Positions 56,249 through 64,000 of a stretch of DNA of 64,000 nucleotides are shown here, piece by piece. Position 1 is the stretch's first letter, and every line of letters starts with the position of its first letter. Source of the DNA: Rhizobium favelukesii (lineage in GTDB: Bacteria > Pseudomonadota > Alphaproteobacteria > Rhizobiales > Rhizobiaceae); contig NZ_HG916852.1 in NCBI RefSeq assembly GCF_000577275.2, positions 2,669,001-2,733,000 on the forward strand. The letters are read 5' to 3'. The translations under genes were made by a program, and so were the position numbers. The notes beneath the pieces are model-generated. The model saw only the letters and a list, made by a program, of their open reading frames with translations. It had not been told where the DNA came from and did not search any database.

Positions 56249-56391
56249 CCGCCAAAGCGCTCCCTTTGCGGCTTTGCCACACCCGCTTCCGCATTTCCGG
56301 CGCTGTATTGCGCGGCGCCGGAAATTGCTTGAAATGGCGACCTTGATGCGCAACGACGGCTGAAACGTTTTTGTTAGGCAAGATCAGCATC

Positions 56392-57726
56392 ATGTCCCCT
56401 ACCACGACCGCCACAGCGCCCCGCCGCCTCACTTCGCAGGACTTCCGCACACTTGGCCTCTCGGCCCTCGGAGGTGCGCTTGAGTTCTACGACTTCATCA
56501 TCTTCGTCTTCTTTGCGGCGGTCATCGGCAAGCTGTTCTTTCCGGCCGACATGCCGGAATGGCTCGTGACGATCCAGACCTTCGGGATCTTTGCCGCCGG
56601 CTACCTCGTGCGCCCACTCGGCGGCATCATCCTGGCGCATTTCGGCGATCTTTTCGGCCGCAAGCGTGTCTTCGCCTTCTCGATCCTGCTGATGGCGCTT
56701 TCGACGCTCGGCATGGCGGCGATGCCGACCTATGCCACGATCGGGGTTGCCGCTCCGGTTCTGCTGGTGCTCATGCGCATCCTGCAGGGTGCGGCAATCG
56801 GCGGCGAAGTGCCTGGCGCCTGGACCTTCGTGGCGGAGCACGTCCCCTTCCGTCGCGTCGGCTTTGCCTGCGGCTTCCTCTGCTCCGGCCTGACGCTCGG
56901 CATCCTGCTCGGATCATTCATCGCAACGATCATCAACTCCGTCTTCACGCCGGCGGACGTCGAAGCCTATGCCTGGCGCATCCCATTCTTCCTCGGCGGC
57001 ATCTTCGGCCTCGTTGCCGTCTATCTGCGCCGCTGGCTGCAGGAAACTCCTGTCTTCTCGGAGATGAAACAGGCCCGCTCGCTCGCTCCCGAGTTGCCGT
57101 TGAAGGCGGTGCTGCGCGACTATCCGCGCGGCGTGATCATCTCGATGCTGCTGGCCTGGATCCTGTCGGCCGGCATCGTCGTGACAACACTCATGACGGC
57201 GACCTTGCTGCAGAAACTTTACGGCTACACTGCGCAGCAATCGCTTGCAGCCACCAGCTTCGGCACCCTCTTCCTGATCGTCGGCACCGCCGCCGCCGGC
57301 GCGATCGTCGACCGGGTTGGCTCAGGCCGCTTCTTCGTTGTGTCGAGCATCTTCTTCGGCGCAGCGACCTTCGCCTTCTATACCTACGCGGCCGTTTCAC
57401 TGACCGTCCTCTTCGTACTCTACGCGATTATGGGACTCTCGGTCGGCATGGTGGGCGCCGTGCCTTACGTTATGGTCCGCGCCTTCCCGGCTCGTGTCCG
57501 CTTCAGCGGCCTCTCCTTCTCCTACAACGTCTCCTACGCCATCTTCGGCGGCCTGACGCCTCTGGCGGTGGCATCGCTGCTGCCGCTGAACCCGATGGCG
57601 CATGCCTACTACCTTCTCTTCATCGCAGTGTTGGCATTCGTCCTCGGCCTCTATCTGATTGCCAAAGGCGACAGCATCGAATCCGAAGTCGGTATCGAAG
57701 AGCCAACGGATCGCCTTGCCGCCTAG
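56392..57726 (+). CDS. MFS transporter, MHS family
   Basis: A 444-residue proton symporter-like protein with 12 hydrophobic segments. AHFGDLFGRKRVF is the family loop 2-3 motif, and RILQGAAIGGEVPGAW and AEHVPFRRVGFACG are typical of the MHS branch. The start is the ATG at 56392 (MSPTTTAT). It follows the ABC ATPase by 143 bases, so it might be cotranscribed. It is related to the partial transporter at the left window edge, but the substrate is unknown. Confidence 0.88.
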   Translation: MSPTTTATAPRRLTSQDFRTLGLSALGGALEFYDFIIFVFFAAVIGKLFFPADMPEWLVTIQTFGIFAAGYLVRPLGGIILAHFGDLFGRKRVFAFSILLMALSTLGMAAMPTYATIGVAAPVLLVLMRILQGAAIGGEVPGAWTFVAEHVPFRRVGFACGFLCSGLTLGILLGSFIATIINSVFTPADVEAYAWRIPFFLGGIFGLVAVYLRRWLQETPVFSEMKQARSLAPELPLKAVLRDYPRGVIISMLLAWILSAGIVVTTLMTATLLQKLYGYTAQQSLAATSFGTLFLIVGTAAAGAIVDRVGSGRFFVVSSIFFGAATFAFYTYAAVSLTVLFVLYAIMGLSVGMVGAVPYVMVRAFPARVRFSGLSFSYNVSYAIFGGLTPLAVASLLPLNPMAHAYYLLFIAVLAFVLGLYLIAKGDSIESEVGIEEPTDRLAA

Positions 57727-57791
57727 CTTAAATACAAGCCTTCGTCCGCGCGGCTAACCCTCGCGGCGTTTTCCCTAAGACGAGATTCTCA

Positions 57792-58097
57792 ATGATTACT
57801 TGCTATTTGCGTTATACAATCGACCCACACAAGATGGTCGAATTCGAGCAGTATGCTCGCCTCTGGATCCCGATCGTCAATCGGATGGGCGGCACACATC
57901 ACGGCTATTTCCTACCATCCGAGGGCGCCAACAACATTGCCATCGCGCTGTTTTCCTTCCCGAGCCTTGCGGCTTACGAGGACTACCGTACCCGCATGGC
58001 AAGTGATCCGGAATGCCAGGCCGCGTTCGACCTTGATAAGCGTAACCGCAGCATCATCAGCTACGAGCGCAGTTTCATGCGGCCCGTGCTTGGCTGA
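57792..58097 (+). CDS. NIPSNAP family protein
   Basis: A 101-residue protein of the NIPSNAP alpha+beta fold. ITCYLRYTIDPHKMVEFEQYARLWIPIVNRMGGTHHGYF and FSFPSLAAYEDYRTRMASDPE are the family pattern. Bacterial NIPSNAPs are small dimeric proteins of unknown role. It lies 65 bases after the MFS gene and is followed by a terminator, so it ends the transcript. Confidence 0.85.
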   Translation: MITCYLRYTIDPHKMVEFEQYARLWIPIVNRMGGTHHGYFLPSEGANNIAIALFSFPSLAAYEDYRTRMASDPECQAAFDLDKRNRSIISYERSFMRPVLG

Positions 58098-58112
58098 TCG
58101 GTAGAAATGGAA

Positions 58113-58142
58113 AGCCCCGCTCAATGGCGGGGCTTATGTTTT
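58113..58142 (+). terminator. Rho-independent terminator after the NIPSNAP gene
   Basis: AGCCCCGC pairs with GCGGGGCT over 8 bases around TCAATG and is followed by TATGTTTTG. It lies 16 bases past the stop and 12 bases from the convergent ATPase gene. Confidence 0.75.
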
Positions 58143-58153
58143 GTGGCGGGCGT

Positions 58154-59155
58154 CTAGCGGATTGCCTGGTCATCTGCATCGAAGCGATGCATGTGGCCCG
58201 TATCCGGCGTCGCATAGACGATGTCATCCGGCTCGTACTTGTGCTCGCCGAAAAGGCGCGCAGTGATAAGGCCACACTGCTCGGATTCCAGATAGATGAT
58301 GGTATCCGCCCCAAGATGCTCGACGTGGACGACTTTCGCCCGCCAAGTGCCCTGCTCGCGCGAAAGGGCCAGATGCTCCGGGCGGACGCCGACGGTCTTT
58401 GCGCCGGCATCGGCGACCTTGTCGCCCGGAATGAAGTTCATCATCGGCGAACCGATGAAGCCCGCGACGAAGACGTTTGCGGGGCGGTTGTAGAGCTCCA
58501 TCGGTGAGCCGACTTGCTCGATCGCACCGGCATTCAACACCACGATCTTGTCGGCAAGCGTCATCGCCTCGACCTGGTCGTGGGTGACGTAGATCATCGT
58601 TGCCTTGAGGCTGCGGTGAAGGCGCGCGATCTCGAGACGAGTCTGAACACGAAGCGCAGCATCGAGGTTTGACAGTGGCTCGTCGAAGAGAAAGAGCGCC
58701 GGCTCGCGCACGATCGCACGGCCAATAGCGACGCGCTGGCGCTGACCACCGGAAAGCTCTGCCGGGCGCCGCGCGAGGTAGGGTTCCAGCGACAGCATCG
58801 AGGATGCCTTGCTCACCCGCTTGTCGATCTCGTCCTTTTGCGTGCCGGCCTGCTTGAGGCCGAGGCCCATGTTGTCCTTGACCGTCAGGTGCGGATAGAG
58901 CGCGTAGGACTGGAACACCATCGCGATGCCGCGCTTGGCGGGAGGCGTCAGCGTCTCATCCTTGCCGTTGATGAGAACGGCGCCCGAGGTGACATCCTCC
59001 AACCCCGCAATGCTGCGCAGAAGCGTCGATTTCCCGCAGCCCGAAGGCCCGACGAAAATGACGAACTCGCCGTCCTTGACCTCCAGGTCTATACCCTTCA
59101 GCACCTCGTGGATGCCGTAGGTCTTGCGGATGGATTTGAGTTGAAGCGATCCCAC
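58154..59155 (-). CDS. Carbohydrate ABC transporter ATP-binding protein, UgpC/MalK type
   Basis: A 333-residue ATPase. Walker A is [16 protein letters not shown], the signature [15 protein letters not shown], Walker [14 protein letters not shown] and the H-loop [14 protein letters not shown]. The C-terminal TOBE domain holds the [14 protein letters not shown] motif. [18 protein letters not shown] is the MalK-type linker to it. It is the last gene of the sugar operon, after the dehydrogenase and the permeases. Confidence 0.92.
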   Translation of the reverse strand: MGSLQLKSIRKTYGIHEVLKGIDLEVKDGEFVIFVGPSGCGKSTLLRSIAGLEDVTSGAVLINGKDETLTPPAKRGIAMVFQSYALYPHLTVKDNMGLGLKQAGTQKDEIDKRVSKASSMLSLEPYLARRPAELSGGQRQRVAIGRAIVREPALFLFDEPLSNLDAALRVQTRLEIARLHRSLKATMIYVTHDQVEAMTLADKIVVLNAGAIEQVGSPMELYNRPANVFVAGFIGSPMMNFIPGDKVADAGAKTVGVRPEHLALSREQGTWRAKVVHVEHLGADTIIYLESEQCGLITARLFGEHKYEPDDIVYATPDTGHMHRFDADDQAIR

Positions 59156-59167
59156 TAGTCGTATTCC

Positions 59168-60250
59168 TTACAGTTTGACCGGCTCTTGGAGCTTGACGGC
59201 TTGGCCGGTACGCACGCTTTCGTCGGCGGCGAGGCAGATGCGCAACGACGCGACGGCGTCTGCCATGTGACGGTTAAGGTCGATGTCCTCGCGAATAGCC
59301 TTCAGCATGAAGGCCTGCTCGCGGTCGCAGAGTTCCTGATGGCCAGGTTCTCCCGCCATCGTCATGTCCTGGTCCGGCCTGGTGAACTTGCCGTCGGGTC
59401 CCGTGTCTGCCGTGTGCAGACGAATGACCGAGGTCTTGGTGTGAGCGTCGATGTCGTCAGACTTGGCGTTCGGGTCCATGACGATCGAGACGGACCCCTT
59501 CGGCGAGATGATGTCCTTCACGAAGAACGCCGTTTCCGAGATCATGGGGCCCCAGCCAGCCTCGTACCAGCCGACGGAACCATCCTCGAAAAGCACCTGA
59601 AGCTGGCCGTAATTGCACATATCGGGCGCGATTTCGTCCGAAAGGCGCAGTCCCATGCCGCGCACTTCCAGCGGCCTGGCGTCGGTGATCTGGCACATGA
59701 CGTCCACATAATGCACGCCGCAATCGACGATCGGCGACGTCGTCTGCATCAGTGACTTATGGGTCTCCCAGGTCGGACCGCTGGACTGCTGATTGAGATT
59801 CATGCGGAAGACATACGGCCCGCCGAGCTTGCGCGCCTCCTCGATCAGCCGCATCCAGGACGGATGGTGGCGAAGGATATAGCCGATCACCAGCTTCCGC
59901 CCGGCCTTCTTTGCCGCCGCCACGACGCGCTCCGCATCGGCAACCGTTGTCGCCAGCGGTTTCTCGACGAAGACGTCGCAACCGGCTTCGAAAGCCGCGA
60001 CGGCATAGTCGGCGTGAGTGTCCGAATAGGTGCAGACGGCGCAGAGATCGGGCTTCAGCTTAATAAGCGCCGCCTCGAAATCCGAATGGATCTTGTAGCC
60101 CCGCAGTTCCTCCGGCAGATCAGGCGTCGAGCGATTGACCAACCCGACAATCTCGAAGCCGGGATTGTTGTGATAGGCCAGCGCATGGCTACGTCCCATG
60201 TTGCCGAGGCCGGCGACCAGAACGCGGATTGGCTTGTCGGACGCACTCAC
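59168..60250 (-). CDS. Gfo/Idh/MocA family NAD(P)-dependent oxidoreductase
   Basis: A 360-residue sugar dehydrogenase-like protein. VLVAGLGNMGRSHALAYHNNPGFEIVGLVNR near the N-terminus is the Rossmann motif. VFVEKPLATTVADAERVVAAA is the EKP signature of the family, whose Lys is catalytic, and CGVHYVDVMC contains the substrate-side His. The start is a GTG at 60250 that overlaps the permease stop (GTGA). Its presence between transporter genes suggests it oxidises the imported sugar or polyol (for example an inositol or sugar-acid-like compound), but this is inference. Confidence 0.9.
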   Translation of the reverse strand: MSASDKPIRVLVAGLGNMGRSHALAYHNNPGFEIVGLVNRSTPDLPEELRGYKIHSDFEAALIKLKPDLCAVCTYSDTHADYAVAAFEAGCDVFVEKPLATTVADAERVVAAAKKAGRKLVIGYILRHHPSWMRLIEEARKLGGPYVFRMNLNQQSSGPTWETHKSLMQTTSPIVDCGVHYVDVMCQITDARPLEVRGMGLRLSDEIAPDMCNYGQLQVLFEDGSVGWYEAGWGPMISETAFFVKDIISPKGSVSIVMDPNAKSDDIDAHTKTSVIRLHTADTGPDGKFTRPDQDMTMAGEPGHQELCDREQAFMLKAIREDIDLNRHMADAVASLRICLAADESVRTGQAVKLQEPVKL

Positions 60251-61089
60251 TTGACCGCTCCCGAGGTAATGCCGCGGATCAACTGCCGCGAGAAGATGAC
60301 ATAGAGGACGAGGATCGGCAGGATCGCCAGCGACAACGCGGCAAGCACGGCGTTCCAATTGGTCACGAACTGCCCGATGAAGATCTGCGAGCCGAGAGTA
60401 ACGGTCTTCGTTGCTTCGGATGGCGCCAGGATCAGCGGGAACCAGAGATCGTTCCATATCGGGATCATCGTGAAGACGGCAACCGTCGCCATGGCCGGGC
60501 GCACCAACGGCAGCACCAGCCGGAAGAAGATCGAATACTCCGAGAGCCCGTCGATGCGACCGGCGTTCTTCAGGTCATCGGAAACCGTGCGCATGAACTC
60601 CGACAGGATGAAGATCGCAAGCGGAATGCCCTGAGCCGTATAGACGAGGATCAGCGCTGTCAGCGTGTTGACGAGGCCCGCTGCCACCATCCCCTGCAGG
60701 ATGGCGACCGTGCCGAGGCGAATCGGGATCATGATGCCGATCGCCATGTAGAGACCGGTCAGCGTGTTGCCCTTGAACTTGTACTCCGAGAGCGCAAAGG
60801 CGGCCATCGCGCCGAACAACAGCACGAAGAAGATCGAAACGACCGTGACGATGAAGCTGTTCTGGAAATAGGCGGCGAAGTCCCCCTGCCCCAGCACGGT
60901 CTGATAGCCGACAAGGCTGAAGGTCGAGGGTGTCGGGACCTGCATTGGCGAACGGAAGATCGCGTTGCGGTCCTTGAACGAGTTGATGATCGTCAAAAAC
61001 ACCGGGAAAATGGCAACCAACGTATAGCCGATCAGTGCCAGGTGAACGAGGCCGGTGCGGATGGGGGATGTGCGTGCTCTGTTGGACAT
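60247..61089 (-). CDS. Carbohydrate ABC transporter permease, MalG type
   Basis: A 280-residue permease with six hydrophobic segments. DDLKNAGRIDGLSEYSIFFRLVLPLVRPAMATVAVF includes the EAA-like loop (NAGRIDG). The ATG at 61089 has GAGGAG 7 bases upstream. It overlaps the dehydrogenase start. Confidence 0.9.
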   Translation of the reverse strand: MSNRARTSPIRTGLVHLALIGYTLVAIFPVFLTIINSFKDRNAIFRSPMQVPTPSTFSLVGYQTVLGQGDFAAYFQNSFIVTVVSIFFVLLFGAMAAFALSEYKFKGNTLTGLYMAIGIMIPIRLGTVAILQGMVAAGLVNTLTALILVYTAQGIPLAIFILSEFMRTVSDDLKNAGRIDGLSEYSIFFRLVLPLVRPAMATVAVFTMIPIWNDLWFPLILAPSEATKTVTLGSQIFIGQFVTNWNAVLAALSLAILPILVLYVIFSRQLIRGITSGAVK

Positions 61090-61099
61090 GACACACTCC

Positions 61100-62047
61100 T
61101 CAGAACTGGTACCGGCGCATGCGCCGCTGGATGGCAAAAAGATAGAACGACACGCCGGCGAGTATGATCAGGAACATGACCGTCGCGATCGTGGCGCCCA
61201 TCGAGCGGTCGCCGAGCTGCAGCTGGAACCCGAAGAAAGTGCGGTAGAGCAGCGTACCCAGAATGTCCGTCGACATGTCAGGCCCGGCAAGCGCACCCTG
61301 CACTGTATAAATCAGGTCGAACGCATTGAAATTGCCCACAAAAGTCAGGATCGAAATGATACCGATCGCGGGAAGGATCAAGGGCAGCTTGATCTTCCAG
61401 AATTGCGCCCAGCCGGTGATGCCGTCGCACTCGGCGGCCTCGATCACCTCCTCCGGGATGCTGAGTAGCGCAGCATAGATCAGCATCATCGGAATGCCGA
61501 TATATTGCCAGTTGGAGATCAGCGACACGGCGACGAGCGCCGGCCCGGACTGCCCGAGCCATGGGGCAAAGAACGACTTCATGCCGACGAGGCTCATCAG
61601 CCACGGAGCAACGCCCCAGATCGGCGACAGGATGAGCTTCCAGATGAAACCGACGATCACGAAGGAAAGTAGCGTCGGCAGGAACATGGCCGTGCGGTAG
61701 AACGCCACGAAGCGAAGTCGTGGCGTCGAAAGCAGCGCCGCCAACGCGACACCGATCGGGTTTTGCACGCACATATGAATGACGAAGAAAATGAAGTTGT
61801 TGACCAGCGCGTTCCAGAAATCGTGCGCCCAGCGCGCATCGCCCAACAACACCTTGTAGTTCGCGAGCCCGACGAAGGCAGGCGCGCCATCGACGGTGTT
61901 GTAGAACGAAAGCCTGAGCGTTTCGATCAGCGGCAGGACCATGATCGCCGAGTAGACGACAAATGCCGGGAAAAGAAAGACGCCGATGTGCCAACGCACG
62001 GGGCGCCTGATGGGAACGACATCGATAGCGGATTCGGCTTCGCTCAT
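61100..62047 (-). CDS. Carbohydrate ABC transporter permease, MalF type
   Basis: A 315-residue permease with six hydrophobic segments. EEVIEAAECDGITGWAQFWKIKLPLILPAIGIISI holds the EAA loop (EAAECDG). The start is the ATG at 62047 (MSEAESAID); the frame extends 63 codons further with no supported start. It lies 10 bases before the MalG-type gene. Confidence 0.9.
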   Translation of the reverse strand: MSEAESAIDVVPIRRPVRWHIGVFLFPAFVVYSAIMVLPLIETLRLSFYNTVDGAPAFVGLANYKVLLGDARWAHDFWNALVNNFIFFVIHMCVQNPIGVALAALLSTPRLRFVAFYRTAMFLPTLLSFVIVGFIWKLILSPIWGVAPWLMSLVGMKSFFAPWLGQSGPALVAVSLISNWQYIGIPMMLIYAALLSIPEEVIEAAECDGITGWAQFWKIKLPLILPAIGIISILTFVGNFNAFDLIYTVQGALAGPDMSTDILGTLLYRTFFGFQLQLGDRSMGATIATVMFLIILAGVSFYLFAIQRRMRRYQF

Positions 62048-62128
62048 GGCTTTTGCCTGTTCTTCTTGGCTGCACCGGTGGTGCAGCGCGTCTGACACAG
62101 CGGGCAGAACGCCCTTCCCACCAATCGT

Positions 62129-62224
62129 CTCCCCGTCTCTTCGGGTTTCGAAGGCGGCGGGGAGAGGAAAAGCGGACACGAAATGGCTTAAGGCCGAATG
62201 AGGGACGACGTCACGCCGTCCCTC
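62129..62224 (-). promoter_or_regulatory. Two intercistronic hairpins between sugar binding-protein and permease genes
   Basis: CTCCCCG/CGGGGAG (arms at 62129-62135 and 62158-62164) and GAGGGACG/CGTCCCTC (62200-62207 and 62217-62224) form stems without a T-run. They lie between the binding-protein stop and the MalF-type gene. Stabilisation of the binding-protein mRNA is the usual explanation. Confidence 0.6.
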
Positions 62225-62232
62225 ACCTTTCA

Positions 62233-63492
62233 TCACTTGGCGGGCTTGTACCAGCCGTCGAGGCCCTTCTGGAGCTTCTCGGCAGCAACCTGCGGCGTGT
62301 CGGTACCGTTGACGACGTTAGCCGATTCGACCCAGGTCTCGTTTTCGAGGTTCGGCGTGCCGCGCGACAGGACCTGGTAGGTAGAGCGGATGGTCGACTT
62401 GTACGGGCCACGCCAGGAAACGAATTCCTGAGCGAGCGGATCGGTCATCTTCACCGGGTTGGAGTTCAGGCTGAAGAAGCCCGGCAGCGAGTTCGCGTAG
62501 ATGTCGGCGAATTCGCTTGAGGCAACCCAGCTCAGGAACTTCTTGGCTTCTTCGGGATGCGTGCTCTTGGCGTTCAGGCCGACGCCGATATCCGGATGGT
62601 CGGAGATGTAGCCGGTGTCACCAGCCTTGGGAACCGGCGGCGGGAAGGCGCCCATCTTGAACTGAGCCTGGCTGTTGAACAGCGAGATTTCCCAGGAACC
62701 GGCCGGGTAGATGGCGGCACGGCCGAGCGTGAAGAGGTTCTGGCTGTCCGAGTAGGTCTGAGCTTCGAAGCCGTCGCCGAGGTATGGCTTCCACTTGGCA
62801 AGCTCTTCGTACGGCTTGACCCAGTCGGCGTCCGTCAGCTTCTGCTTGCCGGAAATCAGCGCAAGGCGGCCGTCCTCGCCCTTCCAGTAGTTCGGGCCGA
62901 TATTCTGGTAGCCCATGGTTGCCGCTTCCCAGAGGTCCTTCGTGCCCATGGCGAGCGGAATGTACGTACCGTCGGCCTTGATCTTGTCCAGCGCTGCATA
63001 GAACTCGTCCTGCGTCTTTGGAACAGCGATGCCGAGCTTGTCGAAGGCATCCTTGTTGTAGATGAAGCCATGGATGACCGAGGCCATCGGCACGCAGAAG
63101 GTGGTCTTGCCGTCATCAGTTGTCCAGGCGGCCTTGGCGACGGGCGAGAAGTTCTCCATGCCCGGCAGGCTCGTCAGATCGGTGAGCTGCTTCTTGTCGA
63201 AGAGTCCGAGCGAGGGGTCGAACGGCCGGCAGGTGATGATGTCGCCGGCGGAGCCGGCATCGAGTTTGGCGTTCAGCGAGGCGTTGTATTCGGTCGGCGC
63301 CGTCGGCGAGAAAACGAGCTTGATGCCCGGGTTCTTGGCTTCGAAGGCCGGGATGATCTTCTCCTGCCAGATCTGCAGGTCGTCGTTCCGCCAACTTTCA
63401 ATCGTCAGCGTGACGTCGGCGGCATGAGCAAAGCCTACGGATGTCAGCAGGCTGGAGGCCAGCAGGAAGCCTTTCAGTGCAGTGTTCTTCAT
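62233..63492 (-). CDS. Carbohydrate ABC transporter substrate-binding protein (family 1)
   Basis: A 419-residue periplasmic binding protein with a signal peptide (LLASSLLTSVGFAHAAD, about residues 10-26). LTIESWRNDDLQIWQEKIIPAFEAKNPGI, YNASLNAKLDAGSAGDI and RAAIYPAGSWEISLF are type 1 sugar-binding protein motifs, and VASSEFADIYANSLPGFFSL follows. The ATG has GGAGAGGGAA upstream. It heads the operon with the permeases, dehydrogenase and ATPase. Confidence 0.93.
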   Translation of the reverse strand: MKNTALKGFLLASSLLTSVGFAHAADVTLTIESWRNDDLQIWQEKIIPAFEAKNPGIKLVFSPTAPTEYNASLNAKLDAGSAGDIITCRPFDPSLGLFDKKQLTDLTSLPGMENFSPVAKAAWTTDDGKTTFCVPMASVIHGFIYNKDAFDKLGIAVPKTQDEFYAALDKIKADGTYIPLAMGTKDLWEAATMGYQNIGPNYWKGEDGRLALISGKQKLTDADWVKPYEELAKWKPYLGDGFEAQTYSDSQNLFTLGRAAIYPAGSWEISLFNSQAQFKMGAFPPPVPKAGDTGYISDHPDIGVGLNAKSTHPEEAKKFLSWVASSEFADIYANSLPGFFSLNSNPVKMTDPLAQEFVSWRGPYKSTIRSTYQVLSRGTPNLENETWVESANVVNGTDTPQVAAEKLQKGLDGWYKPAK

Positions 63493-64000
63493 TTCCCTCT
63501 CCTGTTTTGAGCGCCGATGGGGCGCCGTTCTTGACCTGAAACGAGCGGTTGCGTGCATGAGATGGCACCCAACGCCCCTTGGGGCCGTCAGCAACTGCCG
63601 GCCCGAAAGCTCAAATCGGTTCGACAGGTACGACACCCGTCGACCAGACGGCGTGCCCGAACAAGAAACCGATCCGGCACAGCCGTGAAGGGAAACCCGA
63701 TGGCGAGAAACGGCTGAAGAGCGACAAAGCCGCCACGGCCAATCCACATTTCATCGAGTGGCCCGGCTTATCTCTGTCCTGCCGGTTTGTTGCTGCCCGA
63801 TGCGCTGTTCCCTTTGATGGAATTAAGTCCAAAAAAATACCAATTGTCCAGCCAATTTTAACATCTGAGCGACAGAAAAGTCGCTTCGAAAATTTTATGA
63901 TGGAAAATCAAATAGATAAAAAGACGATTTTTGCAGCGCTTTGCACTTGGTAAATGGTATTTTTTGGTATTGTAGTGAAAACAAGGGGGGCAAGCGGATT
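63493..64000. promoter_or_regulatory. Upstream region of the sugar operon with three TGGTATT motifs
   Basis: This 508-base region holds no gene I can support and must contain the sugar operon promoter. AATACCA at 63836-63842 and TGGTATT at 63955-63961 and 63965-63971 are copies of the same motif; the last two are 10 bp apart. The two outer copies extend to an 11-base inverted match (AAAAAATACCA with TGGTATTTTTT). They might be operators of a regulator beyond the right edge. The stretch 63830-63990 is AT-rich compared with its surroundings. Confidence 0.45.

Overview
The window comes from the chromosome of an alphaproteobacterium in the Rhizobiales, most likely Rhizobiaceae (Rhizobium, Ensifer or Agrobacterium type). 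The evidence is the high GC content, an alphaproteobacterial RNase P RNA, a meso-diaminopimelate type MurE, the betaine-lipid genes btaA and btaB behind a Pho-box-like site, and the many ABC importers. I see no insertion sequence, prophage, CRISPR array or tRNA. Most genes start next to or inside the end of the gene before them, with 4-base ATGA or GTGA overlaps.

Region 1 (1-16.6 kb). A partial MHS-type MFS transporter and a Tat-exported metallophosphoesterase lie at the left edge, converging on the end of a large division and cell-wall (dcw) cluster on the minus strand. The cluster is mraZ-rsmH-ftsL-ftsI-murE-murF-mraY-murD-ftsW-murG-murC-murB. Upstream of mraZ are four TGGG boxes at exact 10-bp spacing, which fit MraZ operators. 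The usual ddl-ftsQ-ftsA-ftsZ tail is not next to murB.

Region 2 (16.7-30.5 kb). This holds a small Cys4 protein, rnpB, an FAD oxidoreductase, a lytic transglycosylase, a DnaJ/TerB protein coupled to an AmpD-type amidase, PPi-dependent phosphofructokinase, a LysE exporter, a second (lipoprotein) lytic transglycosylase, a membrane serine hydrolase, btaAB, a GH25 lysozyme-like lipoprotein, an MltB-type transglycosylase and a 25-residue membrane microprotein. Peptidoglycan-cleaving enzymes are strikingly frequent.

Region 3 (30.5-44.3 kb). An ArsR-methyltransferase regulator and metF form an operon with a perfect 16-bp palindrome at its start. Then come ettA, an RNase T2, an alpha/beta hydrolase, a drug/metabolite transporter followed by a translationally coupled CoA-transferase and ThDP-enzyme pair, RidA, a TIGR01244 phosphatase/sulfurtransferase-like protein, a DUF4432 epimerase-like protein, an L,D-transpeptidase and an orphan ParA-like ATPase.

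Region 4 (44.4-58.1 kb). A five-gene minus-strand operon encodes an N-formylglutamate amidohydrolase-like protein, an APC permease, a glutamine-synthetase-like ligase, an aldehyde dehydrogenase and an iron alcohol dehydrogenase. It diverges from an RpiR regulator, which is followed by a complete ABC importer, an MFS transporter and a NIPSNAP protein. The enzyme set would fit catabolism of an amino alcohol such as ethanolamine through gamma-glutamyl intermediates; this is inference.

Region 5 (58.1-64 kb). A minus-strand carbohydrate operon encodes a binding protein, two permeases, a Gfo/Idh/MocA dehydrogenase and a UgpC/MalK-type ATPase. Its upstream region carries repeated TGGTATT motifs.
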